Positions 24,702 through 35,873 of a DNA stretch of 64,000 nucleotides are shown here, in pieces. Position 1 is the first letter of the stretch; each line of letters opens with the position of its first letter. The notes beneath the pieces are model-generated. The model did no database searches, was not told where the DNA came from, and saw nothing but the letters and a program-made list of their open reading frames with translations. The DNA is from Pareuzebyella sediminis (GTDB taxonomy: Bacteria > Bacteroidota > Bacteroidia > Flavobacteriales > Flavobacteriaceae), in NCBI RefSeq assembly GCF_008367235.1, contig NZ_VTZS01000001.1, positions 992,001-1,056,000 on the forward strand. Reading direction: 5' to 3'. A program made the position numbers and the translations under genes.

Positions 24702-25613
24702 ATGAAAAGAAGAGCTTTTCTAAAAAACACATCGGTCTCAGGAGCATACATCGGTCTAGGGGGTATTTTTATAGAGTCTTGTGCGGCCGAACAAAGACAA
24801 GTGACCATATTACACACTAACGACGTACATAGCCATATCGACCCTTTCCCCAGTAATCATTCCGAATATCCCAACTTAGGGGGGGTGGCTAGAAGAGCGT
24901 CGCTCATCGAAACTATCAGAAAGGAAAACCCTAATACACTTTTATTCGATGCTGGTGATATTTTTCAGGGAACACCTTACTTCAACTTTTACGGGGGCGA
25001 GCTGGAATTTAAATTAATGAGCATGCTTAAATATGACGCAGTGACTATTGGCAACCATGACTTTGACAATGGTATTGAAGGTCTTTTTGCTCAAATTCCA
25101 AATGCTGAATTTGCTATGCTCTCGGCCAATTACGATTTCAGCAATACCTTAATGGACGGCCAAGTTGCCCCTTACAAGACTTACACTCTTGACGGCATTA
25201 AAATTGGAGTGTACGGACTTGGCATCAAACTTGACGGGTTGGTGACCAAAAAACTGTTTAAGGAGACGAAATATCTAGACCCCTACGAGATGGCACAAGA
25301 TACCGAACGCATTTTAAAGGAAAATGAAGCATGTGACCTTATAATTTGCCTATCACATATCGGGTACGATTACCAAACAGAAGATAGGCCTAGCGACTTG
25401 AAACTTGCGGCCTTATTGAATTTTACGCATCTTATTATTGGGGGACATACCCACACCTTTCTTGACAAACCAACCATTGTTCAAAACAGAAAAGGTTTGA
25501 AGACCCTCGTTAACCAGGTCGGCTGTTATGGGGTTAATCTTGGCCGTATCGACTTTTATTTCGATAATCGAAATACCTCTCCCCAAGCTAAAGGAATTTC
25601 AATTTCGGTCTAA
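24702..25613 (+). CDS. 5'-nucleotidase N-terminal metallophosphatase, Tat-exported
   Basis: A 303-residue calcineurin-like phosphatase. The N-terminus MKRRAFLKNTSVSGA is a twin-arginine signal, followed by a possible lipobox (IESC, Cys near 26). The metal ligands are present in order: LHTNDVHSH, GDIFQGTPYF, TIGNHDFDNG, CLSHIGYD and GGHTHTF. These are the 5'-nucleotidase/UshA catalytic domain motifs. The substrate-binding C-terminal domain is missing from this protein and encoded by the preceding gene, so the active enzyme may be a heterodimer. Confidence 0.9.
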   Translation: MKRRAFLKNTSVSGAYIGLGGIFIESCAAEQRQVTILHTNDVHSHIDPFPSNHSEYPNLGGVARRASLIETIRKENPNTLLFDAGDIFQGTPYFNFYGGELEFKLMSMLKYDAVTIGNHDFDNGIEGLFAQIPNAEFAMLSANYDFSNTLMDGQVAPYKTYTLDGIKIGVYGLGIKLDGLVTKKLFKETKYLDPYEMAQDTERILKENEACDLIICLSHIGYDYQTEDRPSDLKLAALLNFTHLIIGGHTHTFLDKPTIVQNRKGLKTLVNQVGCYGVNLGRIDFYFDNRNTSPQAKGISISV

Positions 25614-25628
25614 TCGAATGTAACGGCC

Positions 25629-26078
25629 ATGATTACGATTCACCGTACCAATACTCAAAACGAAGCTTTTATCAACCTGGTAGTCCAACTTGACCATGAA
25701 CTTGCCCAAAGGGATGGTGGGCAACATGAATTTTATAATCAGTTCAACAGTATATCTGATATTCGCTATGCCGTGATGGCCTATAGGAACAAGGAACCTG
25801 TCGGATGCGGGGCTTTAAAAGAATTCAATGTTGATAGCATGGAATTGAAACGAATGTTCGTGCTACCAGAGGCCCGTGGCTACGGAGTAGCCTCAAAAAT
25901 CATAAAATTTTTAGAAAGGTGGGCTAGAGCATTGGGTTATAAAAATTGTGTTCTGGAAACAGGTAAGAGGCAACCGGAGGCCATAGCCCTGTATACGAAG
26001 AACGGATACAAGGTGATTCCAAACTACGGGCAATACAAAGGTGTGGAAAATAGCATTTGCTTCTCAAAAAGCCTTTAA
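25629..26078 (+). CDS. GNAT family N-acetyltransferase
   Basis: A 149-residue GNAT. The acetyl-CoA-binding signature is VLPEARGYGVASKII (about 78-92), preceded by VGCGALKEF and followed by LETGKRQPEAIALYTKNGYK, which resemble acetyltransferases annotated as acting on amino acids or peptides. The acceptor is unknown. It follows the nucleotidase gene by 15 bases on the same strand and may be cotranscribed. Its stop lies inside a hairpin that acts on the opposite strand. Confidence 0.9.
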   Translation: MITIHRTNTQNEAFINLVVQLDHELAQRDGGQHEFYNQFNSISDIRYAVMAYRNKEPVGCGALKEFNVDSMELKRMFVLPEARGYGVASKIIKFLERWARALGYKNCVLETGKRQPEAIALYTKNGYKVIPNYGQYKGVENSICFSKSL

Positions 26079-26092
26079 AAATTTGCAAAGGC
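26066..26092 (-). terminator. Terminator for the small leftward gene
   Basis: On the minus strand the stem GCCTTT/AAAGGC with a 10-base loop is followed by TTTTT (26070-26066). It overlaps the last codons of the convergent acetyltransferase gene. Confidence 0.5.
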
Positions 26093-26093
26093 C

Positions 26094-26387
26094 TTAAGCA
26101 AGCAAGTACTCCGTGATTTCTCTACGTTCTTCAGCCAAAGTATTTGTAGGGTATTTACGATTGGCCTGGCGATACCAATATCCGGCATTAAACTTATCGC
26201 CTTCTTGGCGATGCAGATGGGCATGTATCCAGCTACCTATAGTGGTATGTAGGTCTTGAGCAATGTCGTGAGAGCGTTCCCAATTACCCTTCTCTGCGTG
26301 CCACATGGCCTTCAAAGGCTCCGACCAATGCTCTTCGGGTCTATCATTTTCTAAACTTTTGACAAAATTGGAATAGGAATCCAGCAT
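26094..26387 (-). CDS. Small conserved-looking hypothetical protein
   Basis: A 97-residue soluble protein with no signal peptide. It is rich in Trp, His and Glu; the segment SWIHAHLHRQEGDKFNAGYWYRQANRKYP reads like a TPR-type helix pair, with a partner helix in EPLKAMWHAEKGNWERSHDIAQ. I recall similar unannotated proteins but cannot name a family. It has its own exact -7 element and terminator, so it is an independent single-gene unit between an acetyltransferase and a membrane protein gene. Confidence 0.75.
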   Translation of the reverse strand: MLDSYSNFVKSLENDRPEEHWSEPLKAMWHAEKGNWERSHDIAQDLHTTIGSWIHAHLHRQEGDKFNAGYWYRQANRKYPTNTLAEERREITEYLLA

Positions 26388-26423
26388 CCTTTTAATTTTA
26401 ATAATCCTCTACTACTTGGAATT

Positions 26424-26431
26424 CAAAAATA
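26424..26431 (-). promoter_or_regulatory. Promoter -7 element for the 97-residue protein
   Basis: Reads TATTTTTG on the minus strand, an exact TAnnTTTG, with a predicted leader of about 33 bases. It sits in the 73-base gap shared with the divergent membrane protein gene. Confidence 0.55.
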
Positions 26432-26460
26432 CCTAATTTCACCAAACCAATCATGCTAGT

Positions 26461-27681
26461 GTGACCATTTCAAAGCTAAAAATACCGTACCGTGCAAAGT
26501 ATCTCCCCTATCTGGTGTCGCTTCTCCTGACCCTTTTGATTTTGGCCATACACATGGCCCCGAATATGGACAGCATGCTGAACGAGAACAATACTCGTAT
26601 TTCACATGTTTTCTTGAAATCGCAAATAGAATACCATAAAGAACTCCCCCCCTTTGCACGAAGGCCCTTGACGAGCTTTCTCATCGACAGCACTATTGAG
26701 CTTTTTGGGGTGAGGGCCGGTTTTGCTTTTATCTTTGTGAACTTTTGTTTCTTATTTCTAAGTGGTTTGCTTCTCTTCAAACTCGCTCTCGATCTCAAGG
26801 CCACCCGTAGGCAGGCGCTTTTGAATATGATTGTCTACTTTTTATCGTTTTCCATCTTGTTCGCCTTCTTCCCTCCTATTTTTAGTTACGACGAGCCACT
26901 GCAGTATTGTTTCATATTTTTGGCCATAATCTCGTATTTTAAGGATAAATGGGCTCTTTTCGTTCTTTTTTTTAGTCTGGCACTCATCGCTCGTGAAACG
27001 AGCATATTACTCCTTCCAGCGTTTTTTCTCTTTGCAGTAAAAGGAAACATTGACAAAAACATTTCTTTTAATGTCTCCCAAAAGTGGGGAATGCTACTGG
27101 CTCCTGTGCTCATATATGGTATTTACATTGGGGCTTTTATCCTAACAAATGAACAGTTAGAGGAAACTCAGCTCGAATTAGGGAGTCGATTTTCGTGCTT
27201 CTTGGAAAATTTTGAGAGCTTCAAGAATACATCAGAATCTCTTTTATCGATCCATTTTACACTGAGCTTTTATCTGTGTTTGATTTTTGTACCTCCAAAA
27301 CGATCTAATACGCTCTCGGAAAATATGTTTGTTAAAGCCTTTTTGCTCACCGCCTTTATAAACACCCCTATCGTCTTACTAACGGCCTTTGCTCGGGAAT
27401 CGAGACTTTTTACGTTACCTCTACTTCTAATTTGGCCCGTCTTTTTTCAACTGTTCGATAAAGATTTAAGCTATTTTTTTTCAAGGAGATTTCATAAAGA
27501 ACTTTTTGCTACGGCCTCAAAATCACTCGGCATCATAGTTTTTATGGCATTCAATTTTATAGGATGCTTCATACTATACAAGAATCTTGGCCTTGGAAAG
27601 AATACCTACTTCGCCGAGTACCTATTTCTTCTGAACACCTTCCTTTTTACGTATGTGTGGTCTAAACTTCGAAGAGGCTAG
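26461..27681 (+). CDS. Polytopic membrane protein of unknown function
   Basis: A 406-residue protein with about ten hydrophobic helices. The start is GTG at 26461; no in-frame ATG precedes it after a stop. Features include LLTLLILAIHMAP as TM1, a first extracytoplasmic loop of about 45 residues with PPFARRPLTSFLID, and FSYDEPLQYCFIFL and ARETSILLLPAFFLF in the centre. The arrangement, with acidic residues in the first loop and an ARE motif between helices, faintly recalls lipid-sugar-dependent glycosyltransferases (GT-C fold), but I do not see a decisive signature. No glycan genes adjoin it. Confidence 0.75.
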   Translation: MTISKLKIPYRAKYLPYLVSLLLTLLILAIHMAPNMDSMLNENNTRISHVFLKSQIEYHKELPPFARRPLTSFLIDSTIELFGVRAGFAFIFVNFCFLFLSGLLLFKLALDLKATRRQALLNMIVYFLSFSILFAFFPPIFSYDEPLQYCFIFLAIISYFKDKWALFVLFFSLALIARETSILLLPAFFLFAVKGNIDKNISFNVSQKWGMLLAPVLIYGIYIGAFILTNEQLEETQLELGSRFSCFLENFESFKNTSESLLSIHFTLSFYLCLIFVPPKRSNTLSENMFVKAFLLTAFINTPIVLLTAFARESRLFTLPLLLIWPVFFQLFDKDLSYFFSRRFHKELFATASKSLGIIVFMAFNFIGCFILYKNLGLGKNTYFAEYLFLLNTFLFTYVWSKLRRG

Positions 27682-27793
27682 AAACATCGAAAAATTGACA
27701 TATGCCCCGCGTTTGCATCATTTATTTCATGAATAACGTCATTCCTCTACCTGTATTTTCTCTTATTTAGTGGAAACAATTCAAAATAAATAA

Positions 27794-27967
<174 letters not shown>

Positions 27968-27987
27968 TAACGGTTTAAAAAATCAAT

Positions 27988-28027
27988 AATCCTCACCCAT
28001 TTTACTATAAATAGGTGAGGATTGCTA
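27988..28027. terminator. Terminator between the small membrane gene and ligA
   Basis: Ten-base perfect stem AATCCTCACC/GGTGAGGATT (27988-27997, 28014-28023) with a 16-base loop containing TTTACTATAAATA. The T-tail on the plus strand is weak, so it may serve both convergent genes. Confidence 0.6.
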
Positions 28028-28071
28028 TTTCTGACCTCTTCGTCCATGGCTTTAGTCTGCTCAGAGGCTTA

Positions 28072-30650
<2,579 letters not shown>

Positions 30651-30687
30651 ATACCTTGTATTGAATTTTTTGCTGACTAAGTTTTCT

Positions 30688-31557
30688 TCAACGGCCGTAC
30701 CTACATTTTATAAAACGGTCGTTTCCGAACATATCCTTTCGCAGTTCAATTTCAGAAAAATTATGTTGTTTCAAAAGGGTTACGATCGCCTCCCCTAAAT
30801 AATGGTTGATTTCTAAAAATAACCGCCCCTTTACTACCAAATTATTTTTTGAAAACTGAATAATTGCCCGGTAAAAGACCAAAGGATCCTCGTCAGGGAC
30901 AAAAAGTGCGGTCGCAGGCTCGTAATCCAAAACATTTTCGCGCATGACATTTCTTTCCGACTCCCGAACATAGGGAGGGTTAGAAACAATAACATCGTAT
31001 TGCCCTCCTGAAGTACCGATTGCGAGTATATCCATGATCTCGAAGTCAATATTGGCGTCGTTCGATAGGGCATTTTTTTTGGCTATTTTTAAAGCATCCC
31101 TCGAAATGTCGACGGCCACCACTTTAGCCTTAAAGAGGTGCTTTGCAAGTGAGATGGCAATACAGCCACTCCCTGTTCCTATGTCCAACACCCGTATTTC
31201 CTTAAGCTCGTCCTTCTTCGGTTTCGTATTCAAATCATCAATGATCCATCGTACCAATTCTTCGGTTTCCGGCCGAGGAATAAGTACATTTTCGTTCACC
31301 ATAAAATTCATGTCCATAAAGGTGGTACTCCCGATAATATATTGAACCGGTCGATGATTACTCAATTGTGCGAGGGCCTTGAACAACGGTTCTTCTTCAC
31401 CCTTCGTAACTACCAAATTGGGCTGTAGCGTCAATACAAAGCGCTCTAGATGAAGATAGTGTTCTATGAGAAGATAAAAGAAACTATCAATTTCTTCCTT
31501 AGGATATATCCCTTTGAGTTCTTTATGAAAAATATTCTTGATTGCCTTTAACTGCAC
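30688..31557 (-). CDS. prmC: Peptide chain release factor N5-glutamine methyltransferase
   Basis: A 289-residue PrmC/HemK that methylates the GGQ glutamine of release factors. SAM motif I is VLDIGTGSGCIAISLAKHL (about 122-140), and the substrate-binding signature NPPYV (about 194-198) is intact, with ESERNVMRENVLDYEPATALF after it as usual. The N-terminal helical domain has NHRPVQYIIGSTTFM. It is first in a prmC-LOG-ligA leftward run. Confidence 0.96.
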   Translation of the reverse strand: MQLKAIKNIFHKELKGIYPKEEIDSFFYLLIEHYLHLERFVLTLQPNLVVTKGEEEPLFKALAQLSNHRPVQYIIGSTTFMDMNFMVNENVLIPRPETEELVRWIIDDLNTKPKKDELKEIRVLDIGTGSGCIAISLAKHLFKAKVVAVDISRDALKIAKKNALSNDANIDFEIMDILAIGTSGGQYDVIVSNPPYVRESERNVMRENVLDYEPATALFVPDEDPLVFYRAIIQFSKNNLVVKGRLFLEINHYLGEAIVTLLKQHNFSEIELRKDMFGNDRFIKCRYGR

Positions 31558-31613
31558 TTCAATTGGTTTTCACTTGGAGCAAATATCTTAAATACCTTAG
31601 GTTTTGGGAAATA

Positions 31614-32108
31614 TTAAATTAGGTCTTTTAGCATCCATACATTACATGAAAAATGGCCGGTATGACCCAACCGAGCATCAATGTATTCAAAGCCGGATCG
31701 GACATACAGGCGCTGGGCAGCTTTCATAAAAGGCATCGTTTCAAGGTACACTTGTTCAAATCCAAATTTTCTAGCATATTCGAAACATGATTGTATCATT
31801 TTTGAACCTAATCCCCTACCCCTTATCGTTTTGTGAAAGTACATTTTTTGCAGTTCACAGACATTGCCATTGTAGTGCTCCAGGGGTGCGATTCCTGCAC
31901 ATCCAAGAATCTTGCCCTGATCTTCTACCACCAGATATACCGACCTTGGCCCACTATATTGTTCGTACATTCGATCCAATGCCTTATCGGCATAGGCGGT
32001 TCCTACTTTAGGCACTCCCATTTCGACCAAGACCTCACGTATCAAGCTGGCCACTATAGGGTTATCTTCGGGTCGTATCCGGCGAATGGTATCAACACTG
32101 GTTTCCAT
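31614..32108 (-). CDS. GNAT family N-acetyltransferase
   Basis: A 164-residue acetyltransferase from the ATG at 32108; an upstream in-frame ATG at 32144 would add 12 residues but would overlap the divergent ribD start. It begins METSVDTIRRIRPEDNPIVASLI. The acetyl-CoA loop is HKTIRGRGLGSKMIQ (about 98-112), followed by YLETMPFMKAAQRLYVRSGF. The acceptor is unknown. Only 24 bases separate this start from ribD. Confidence 0.9.
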   Translation of the reverse strand: METSVDTIRRIRPEDNPIVASLIREVLVEMGVPKVGTAYADKALDRMYEQYSGPRSVYLVVEDQGKILGCAGIAPLEHYNGNVCELQKMYFHKTIRGRGLGSKMIQSCFEYARKFGFEQVYLETMPFMKAAQRLYVRSGFEYIDARLGHTGHFSCNVWMLKDLI

Positions 32109-32132
32109 GGAATAATATCCTATTTTTACCGT

Positions 32133-33188
32133 GTGAATATACACAGATTTTATATGCTTCGGTGCATCGAAATTGCAAAGAACGGGTTAGGAACGACCGC
32201 TCCCAACCCAATGGTGGGCGCCCTATTGGTATACAACGGAAAAATAATCGGTGAAGGTTTCACCAGTGCCTATGGAGGACCGCACGCCGAAGTGAATGCC
32301 ATTGCATCGGTAGAAGACAAAAGCCTTTTAAGCAAAGCTACGCTCTATGTTACTTTAGAACCTTGTTGTCATTTTGGCAAAACGCCACCATGTACCGACT
32401 TGATTATAAAATCTAAGATACCTCATGTTATAATCGGGCTTACCGACCCTCATGAAAAGGTATCCGGTCAGGGTATTCGAAAACTTCGAAGTGCCGGAAT
32501 TGATGTTATTACAGGGGTATTGGAAAAGGAGTGTCGCGAACATCATAGAAGATTTTTGTGTTTTCACACCAAAAAACGACCTTATGTCATTCTAAAATGG
32601 GCGCAAACCGCTGATGGCTTTATTGCTCCTGAACGTCATAGGCGAGATGCAACCCCCCGCCCCTTTTGGATAACCCAGTCCAATTCTCGACAATTAGTAC
32701 ATAAGTGGCGTACCGAAGAACAGGCTATTTTGGTAGGAACACATACGGTATTGGAAGATAATCCAAAGCTCAACGCTAGATATTGGATCGGAAAGAATCC
32801 CATTAGAATAATCATCGATAAGGATTTGAAAGTACCACGTAGCCATCATGTTTTTGATGGTACTATTACCACAATTGTACTGACGGGTATAAAAAAGACA
32901 GATCGGTATGCAGAGAAGATAATTTTCGAATTACTCGATTATTCCAAAGCGTTGGTACCCCAAATTTTTGAAATCTGTTACAGACATTATATTATAAGCC
33001 TCATAGTTGAAGGGGGGGCTCAAACCTTACAGACCTTCATTGCCGCCCATGCCTGGGACGAGGCCCGAGTTTTTACAGGAAATGCTTTTTTTAAAAAAGG
33101 AATTGAAGCACCTGTTCATTCGGGCACCTTGACCTGTACATCTATGGTAGGTTCGGACGAACTCAAAATTTACAGAAGCGATGATTAA
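32133..33188 (+). CDS. ribD: Bifunctional diaminohydroxyphosphoribosylaminopyrimidine deaminase/reductase
   Basis: A 351-residue riboflavin synthesis enzyme read from GTG at 32133 (VNIHRFYMLRCIEIAKNG), which matches the conserved N-terminus; the frame is open much further upstream but that part is antisense to the acetyltransferase gene. The deaminase domain has zinc ligands in HAEVNA (about 50-55) and PCCHFGKTPPCTDLI (about 79-93). The reductase domain follows from about 150 with ILKWAQTADGFIA and LIVEGGAQTLQTFI. It overlaps the HAD gene by 8 bases. Confidence 0.95.
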   Translation: MNIHRFYMLRCIEIAKNGLGTTAPNPMVGALLVYNGKIIGEGFTSAYGGPHAEVNAIASVEDKSLLSKATLYVTLEPCCHFGKTPPCTDLIIKSKIPHVIIGLTDPHEKVSGQGIRKLRSAGIDVITGVLEKECREHHRRFLCFHTKKRPYVILKWAQTADGFIAPERHRRDATPRPFWITQSNSRQLVHKWRTEEQAILVGTHTVLEDNPKLNARYWIGKNPIRIIIDKDLKVPRSHHVFDGTITTIVLTGIKKTDRYAEKIIFELLDYSKALVPQIFEICYRHYIISLIVEGGAQTLQTFIAAHAWDEARVFTGNAFFKKGIEAPVHSGTLTCTSMVGSDELKIYRSDD

Positions 33189-33786
33189 GAATATTATTTT
33201 TGATTTTGGGGATGTCTTCATCAATCTTGACAAGCAAGCTGTTTTTAGACAACTTAAAAAATTCGGAGGCGAAAAAATTGTAAGCCCTGAAATGATAGCT
33301 TTGAACAACGCGTTTGAGATAGGTGCAATGACCACGGAATCGTTTATCGACGGAATGTCTTCTTTAATACCGGCCATGGATTCAGAAGAGCTGGTTCGTA
33401 TTTGGAATTCGATGCTATTGGATTTTCCCGACGAACGATTACAATTCATCGAAAACCTAGCTAATGAAGGAACTTACCGTCTTTTTCTTTTGAGCAATAC
33501 GAACGCCTTACACATTCCACATGTCGAGAAGATTATAGGTTCTGAAAAATTTCAGCGCTTCAAAAATGCCTTTGAGCAATTTTATCTCTCACATGAAATT
33601 AAGATGCGTAAACCCAATGCCGAGATCTACAGGTTTGTGCTCGATGAAAACCGACTCAATGCCCAAGAAACTTTTTTTATAGATGATACTAAGGAGAATG
33701 TGGAGGCGGCCGAGAAATTAGGTATTAAGTGCTGGCACCTCAATGTAGGCCAAGATGATATCGTCGAATTAAAAGACAAACTCTAG
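33181..33786 (+). CDS. HAD family hydrolase
   Basis: A 201-residue HAD phosphatase. Motif I is IIFDFGDVFINLD, with the nucleophile Asp8 and Asp/Val context typical of the YihX/epoxide-hydrolase-like subfamily; motif II is LLSNTN near 102; Lys in KMRKPNAEIY is motif III; motif IV is FFIDDTKEN. The substrate is unknown; a sugar phosphate or flavin precursor phosphatase is possible given that ribD overlaps it, since the riboflavin pathway needs a HAD phosphatase at the step after RibD. That link is inference. Confidence 0.88.
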   Translation: MIKNIIFDFGDVFINLDKQAVFRQLKKFGGEKIVSPEMIALNNAFEIGAMTTESFIDGMSSLIPAMDSEELVRIWNSMLLDFPDERLQFIENLANEGTYRLFLLSNTNALHIPHVEKIIGSEKFQRFKNAFEQFYLSHEIKMRKPNAEIYRFVLDENRLNAQETFFIDDTKENVEAAEKLGIKCWHLNVGQDDIVELKDKL

Positions 33787-33787
33787 C

Positions 33788-34651
33788 ATGGCCTATCTTG
33801 CGTTAAGTATTCTAGCATCAAGCCTTATTTTTGTCATTTTCAAGCTCTTTTCAAAACATGGGGTACAAACCATTTATGCCATCGTCGTCAATTATTTTAT
33901 TGCGGGCACCATGGGTTTTATATTATATAATGACGGAGGGAATTGGAAGACTATTATCGATAAACCTTGGTTTTGGGGGACTTTACTTTTAGGGGTACTC
34001 TTCATCGTAGTCTTCAACCTTATGGCTATTACCTCCCAGCGGTCGGGGGTTTCAGTCGCATCGGTCGCCACAAAAATGTCTCTGGTAATCCCTGTTCTTT
34101 TTGGTGTGGTGGTATATAAAGAAGAATTGGGGGCACTTAAGTTATTCGGCATTTTTTTGGCCTTGGCAGCCGTCTATTTTAGTTCGATCAAACAAAAATC
34201 TTTAATCGTACAAAAGGCATCTTTAGTGTTTCCCGTTTTAGTGTTCTTAGGTTCGGGCATTATCGATACGAGTATTAAATACATTCAAGAGATGTATATC
34301 AATGAAAACGAGTACCCTTTGTTTTCAGCGGCCGTATTCGGTTCGGCCGCCTTTTCAGGAACTGTTATGTTAAGTATCAAGAGCTTAAAAAAGCCGTTAA
34401 AATTTAATTCAAAAAATATTTTAGGGGGTATTGCGCTGGGAATACCTAACTATTTTTCAATCTACTTTTTATTGAAGGCCCTTGAGAACGAAACCCTTAA
34501 TAGTGCCTCTATTTTCACTATCAACAACGTAGCCATTGTCATGTTCTCAACGTTACTTGGCATTCTGTTGTTCAAGGAAAAAATCAGCCTTATGAACTGG
34601 GCCGGCATTGCTCTGGCCATTCTCAGCATAGTCATTGTAGCCCTATTCTAA
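33788..34651 (+). CDS. EamA/DMT superfamily transporter
   Basis: A 287-residue inner membrane protein with ten predicted helices in two EamA-like repeats. The first repeat ends with VVYKEELGALKLFGIFLALAAVYF and the second with LLFKEKISLMNWAGIALAILSIVIV, the classic pair of EamA repeat ends. Substrate unknown. It begins two bases after the HAD gene and its stop overlaps the next start (TAATG), so it belongs to the ribD transcript. Confidence 0.9.
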   Translation: MAYLALSILASSLIFVIFKLFSKHGVQTIYAIVVNYFIAGTMGFILYNDGGNWKTIIDKPWFWGTLLLGVLFIVVFNLMAITSQRSGVSVASVATKMSLVIPVLFGVVVYKEELGALKLFGIFLALAAVYFSSIKQKSLIVQKASLVFPVLVFLGSGIIDTSIKYIQEMYINENEYPLFSAAVFGSAAFSGTVMLSIKSLKKPLKFNSKNILGGIALGIPNYFSIYFLLKALENETLNSASIFTINNVAIVMFSTLLGILLFKEKISLMNWAGIALAILSIVIVALF

Positions 34652-35253
34652 TGGAGGATCTGTACTACACAATTCGCCAACCTTCGTCGGAAATTCTTTT
34701 TAAAGAAAAAAAGAGCAAGTTCTTTGGATATGCCTACCCTATTTCTACTGAAGATGAGATAAAATCCCTACTCGAAAAAATTCAAAAAAAACATCCCACA
34801 GCAAACCATATCTGCTATGCCTGGCAGTTAGGCATTGAACCCGTAAGCTATAGAGCTTACGACGATGGTGAACCTACCAATACCGCTGGAATGCCCATTT
34901 ATGGACAAATACAATCCTTCGGGGTTACTAATGTTCTGGTAATAGTGGCCCGTGTTTTTGGTGGAACAAAACTAGGAACCGGAGGGTTGATCGCTGCCTA
35001 TCGACAAGCTGCCAAGATGAGCTTGGAAGGCACTAAAATAATCCAAAAGACCCTTAAAGAATATATCAAACTATCTTTTCAGTACGAGAACATCAACATT
35101 ATCATGCGCACGATTAAGCAGCAAAAGGTGACCATACATAGCCAACAACTTGATTTGGCATGTGAACTCGTTATCTCGGTTAGAAAAAACGATGCGGCAG
35201 AGGTGCGAAGACTATTTAAGGCCATCAAAGGGGTTGGGGTCTTTTCGACTTAA
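34651..35253 (+). CDS. IMPACT/YigZ family protein
   Basis: A 200-residue protein. The N-terminal UPF0029/IMPACT domain has KSKFFGYAYPIST (about 21-33), NHICYAWQLG, YDDGEPTNTAGMPI and ARVFGGTKLGTGGLIAAYRQA, which are diagnostic. The C-terminal about 65 residues look like the YigZ ferredoxin-like domain. Eukaryotic IMPACT modulates Gcn2; the bacterial role is not settled. It is last in the ribD-HAD-DMT block and is convergent with the thioesterase gene across 12 bases. Confidence 0.93.
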   Translation: MEDLYYTIRQPSSEILFKEKKSKFFGYAYPISTEDEIKSLLEKIQKKHPTANHICYAWQLGIEPVSYRAYDDGEPTNTAGMPIYGQIQSFGVTNVLVIVARVFGGTKLGTGGLIAAYRQAAKMSLEGTKIIQKTLKEYIKLSFQYENINIIMRTIKQQKVTIHSQQLDLACELVISVRKNDAAEVRRLFKAIKGVGVFST

Positions 35254-35265
35254 CTTTTTCTACTT

Positions 35266-35664
35266 TTATTTCTCTATCTTTTCCAATACATAATCAGGAC
35301 ATCTAATTGGACGCTTTGTCTTATCGTCCATAAAAACCAAAACGGTGTTCGCCACCATCAGTACTTCTTTATCTTGATTGTATATTTTGTAGTCAAATTC
35401 TATTTTGACCAATGGCCTATTTTTCAGGATTGTTTCTACCGTAATCAGGTCGTCATAATAGGCCGATTTCTTGAAATCCATTCGTAGAGAAATTACGGGA
35501 AGAATAATACCTTTTTCTTCTAATGATTTGTACGAAATTCCAAGTTGCCGTAACCATTCAACCCTTCCCATCTCTAAGTATTGCGCATAGTTCCCGTGAT
35601 AGACAACGCCCATTTTATCCGTTTCACCGTAGCGTACTCGGAAAGATATTCTGTTAAAATCCAT
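35266..35664 (-). CDS. Acyl-CoA thioesterase, 4HBT/YbgC type
   Basis: A 132-residue hotdog-fold thioesterase. The active-site helix segment YGETDKMGVVYHGNYAQYLEMGR (about 12-34, with the catalytic Asp/Tyr/His cluster) is diagnostic of the 4-hydroxybenzoyl-CoA thioesterase-like YbgC group. It hydrolyses acyl-CoA thioesters; chain-length preference cannot be read. It is a single-gene unit divergent from dnaA by 209 bases. Confidence 0.93.
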   Translation of the reverse strand: MDFNRISFRVRYGETDKMGVVYHGNYAQYLEMGRVEWLRQLGISYKSLEEKGIILPVISLRMDFKKSAYYDDLITVETILKNRPLVKIEFDYKIYNQDKEVLMVANTVLVFMDDKTKRPIRCPDYVLEKIEK

Positions 35665-35780
35665 AGAAATTCAGGTAAAAACGATATATTTAAATGATTT
35701 CGTTTATGTAGCTATCAACATGCGAAAAAAAAAGGGCAAATTCAATAGCCTTTTCATTTTTTTTTTAGCTTTTTTGTTCA

Positions 35781-35788
35781 CATATTTG
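35781..35788 (+). promoter_or_regulatory. Possible dnaA promoter element
   Basis: CATATTTG, a 7 of 8 match to TAnnTTTG, 85 bases before the dnaA ATG, following a T-rich tract. The 209-base gap between the thioesterase gene and dnaA shows no TTATNCACA-type DnaA box on either strand. Confidence 0.3.
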
Positions 35789-35873
35789 CCTCATCAAGAA
35801 AGTGCGTCAGCTTCGAGTGCTTTTGGTTATTTTACGAAGTCGCTAACCAACTAAATTAAGAGAAACTTTAAAA

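Noticed and set aside
23868-25613. Frameshifted single 5'-nucleotidase gene
   Set aside because: The C-terminal domain comes first and each part has its own export signal, so a frameshift cannot explain the layout.
31833-32132. Long upstream extension of ribD
   Set aside because: The frame stays open but is antisense to the acetyltransferase gene; the conserved RibD N-terminus begins at the GTG at 32133.
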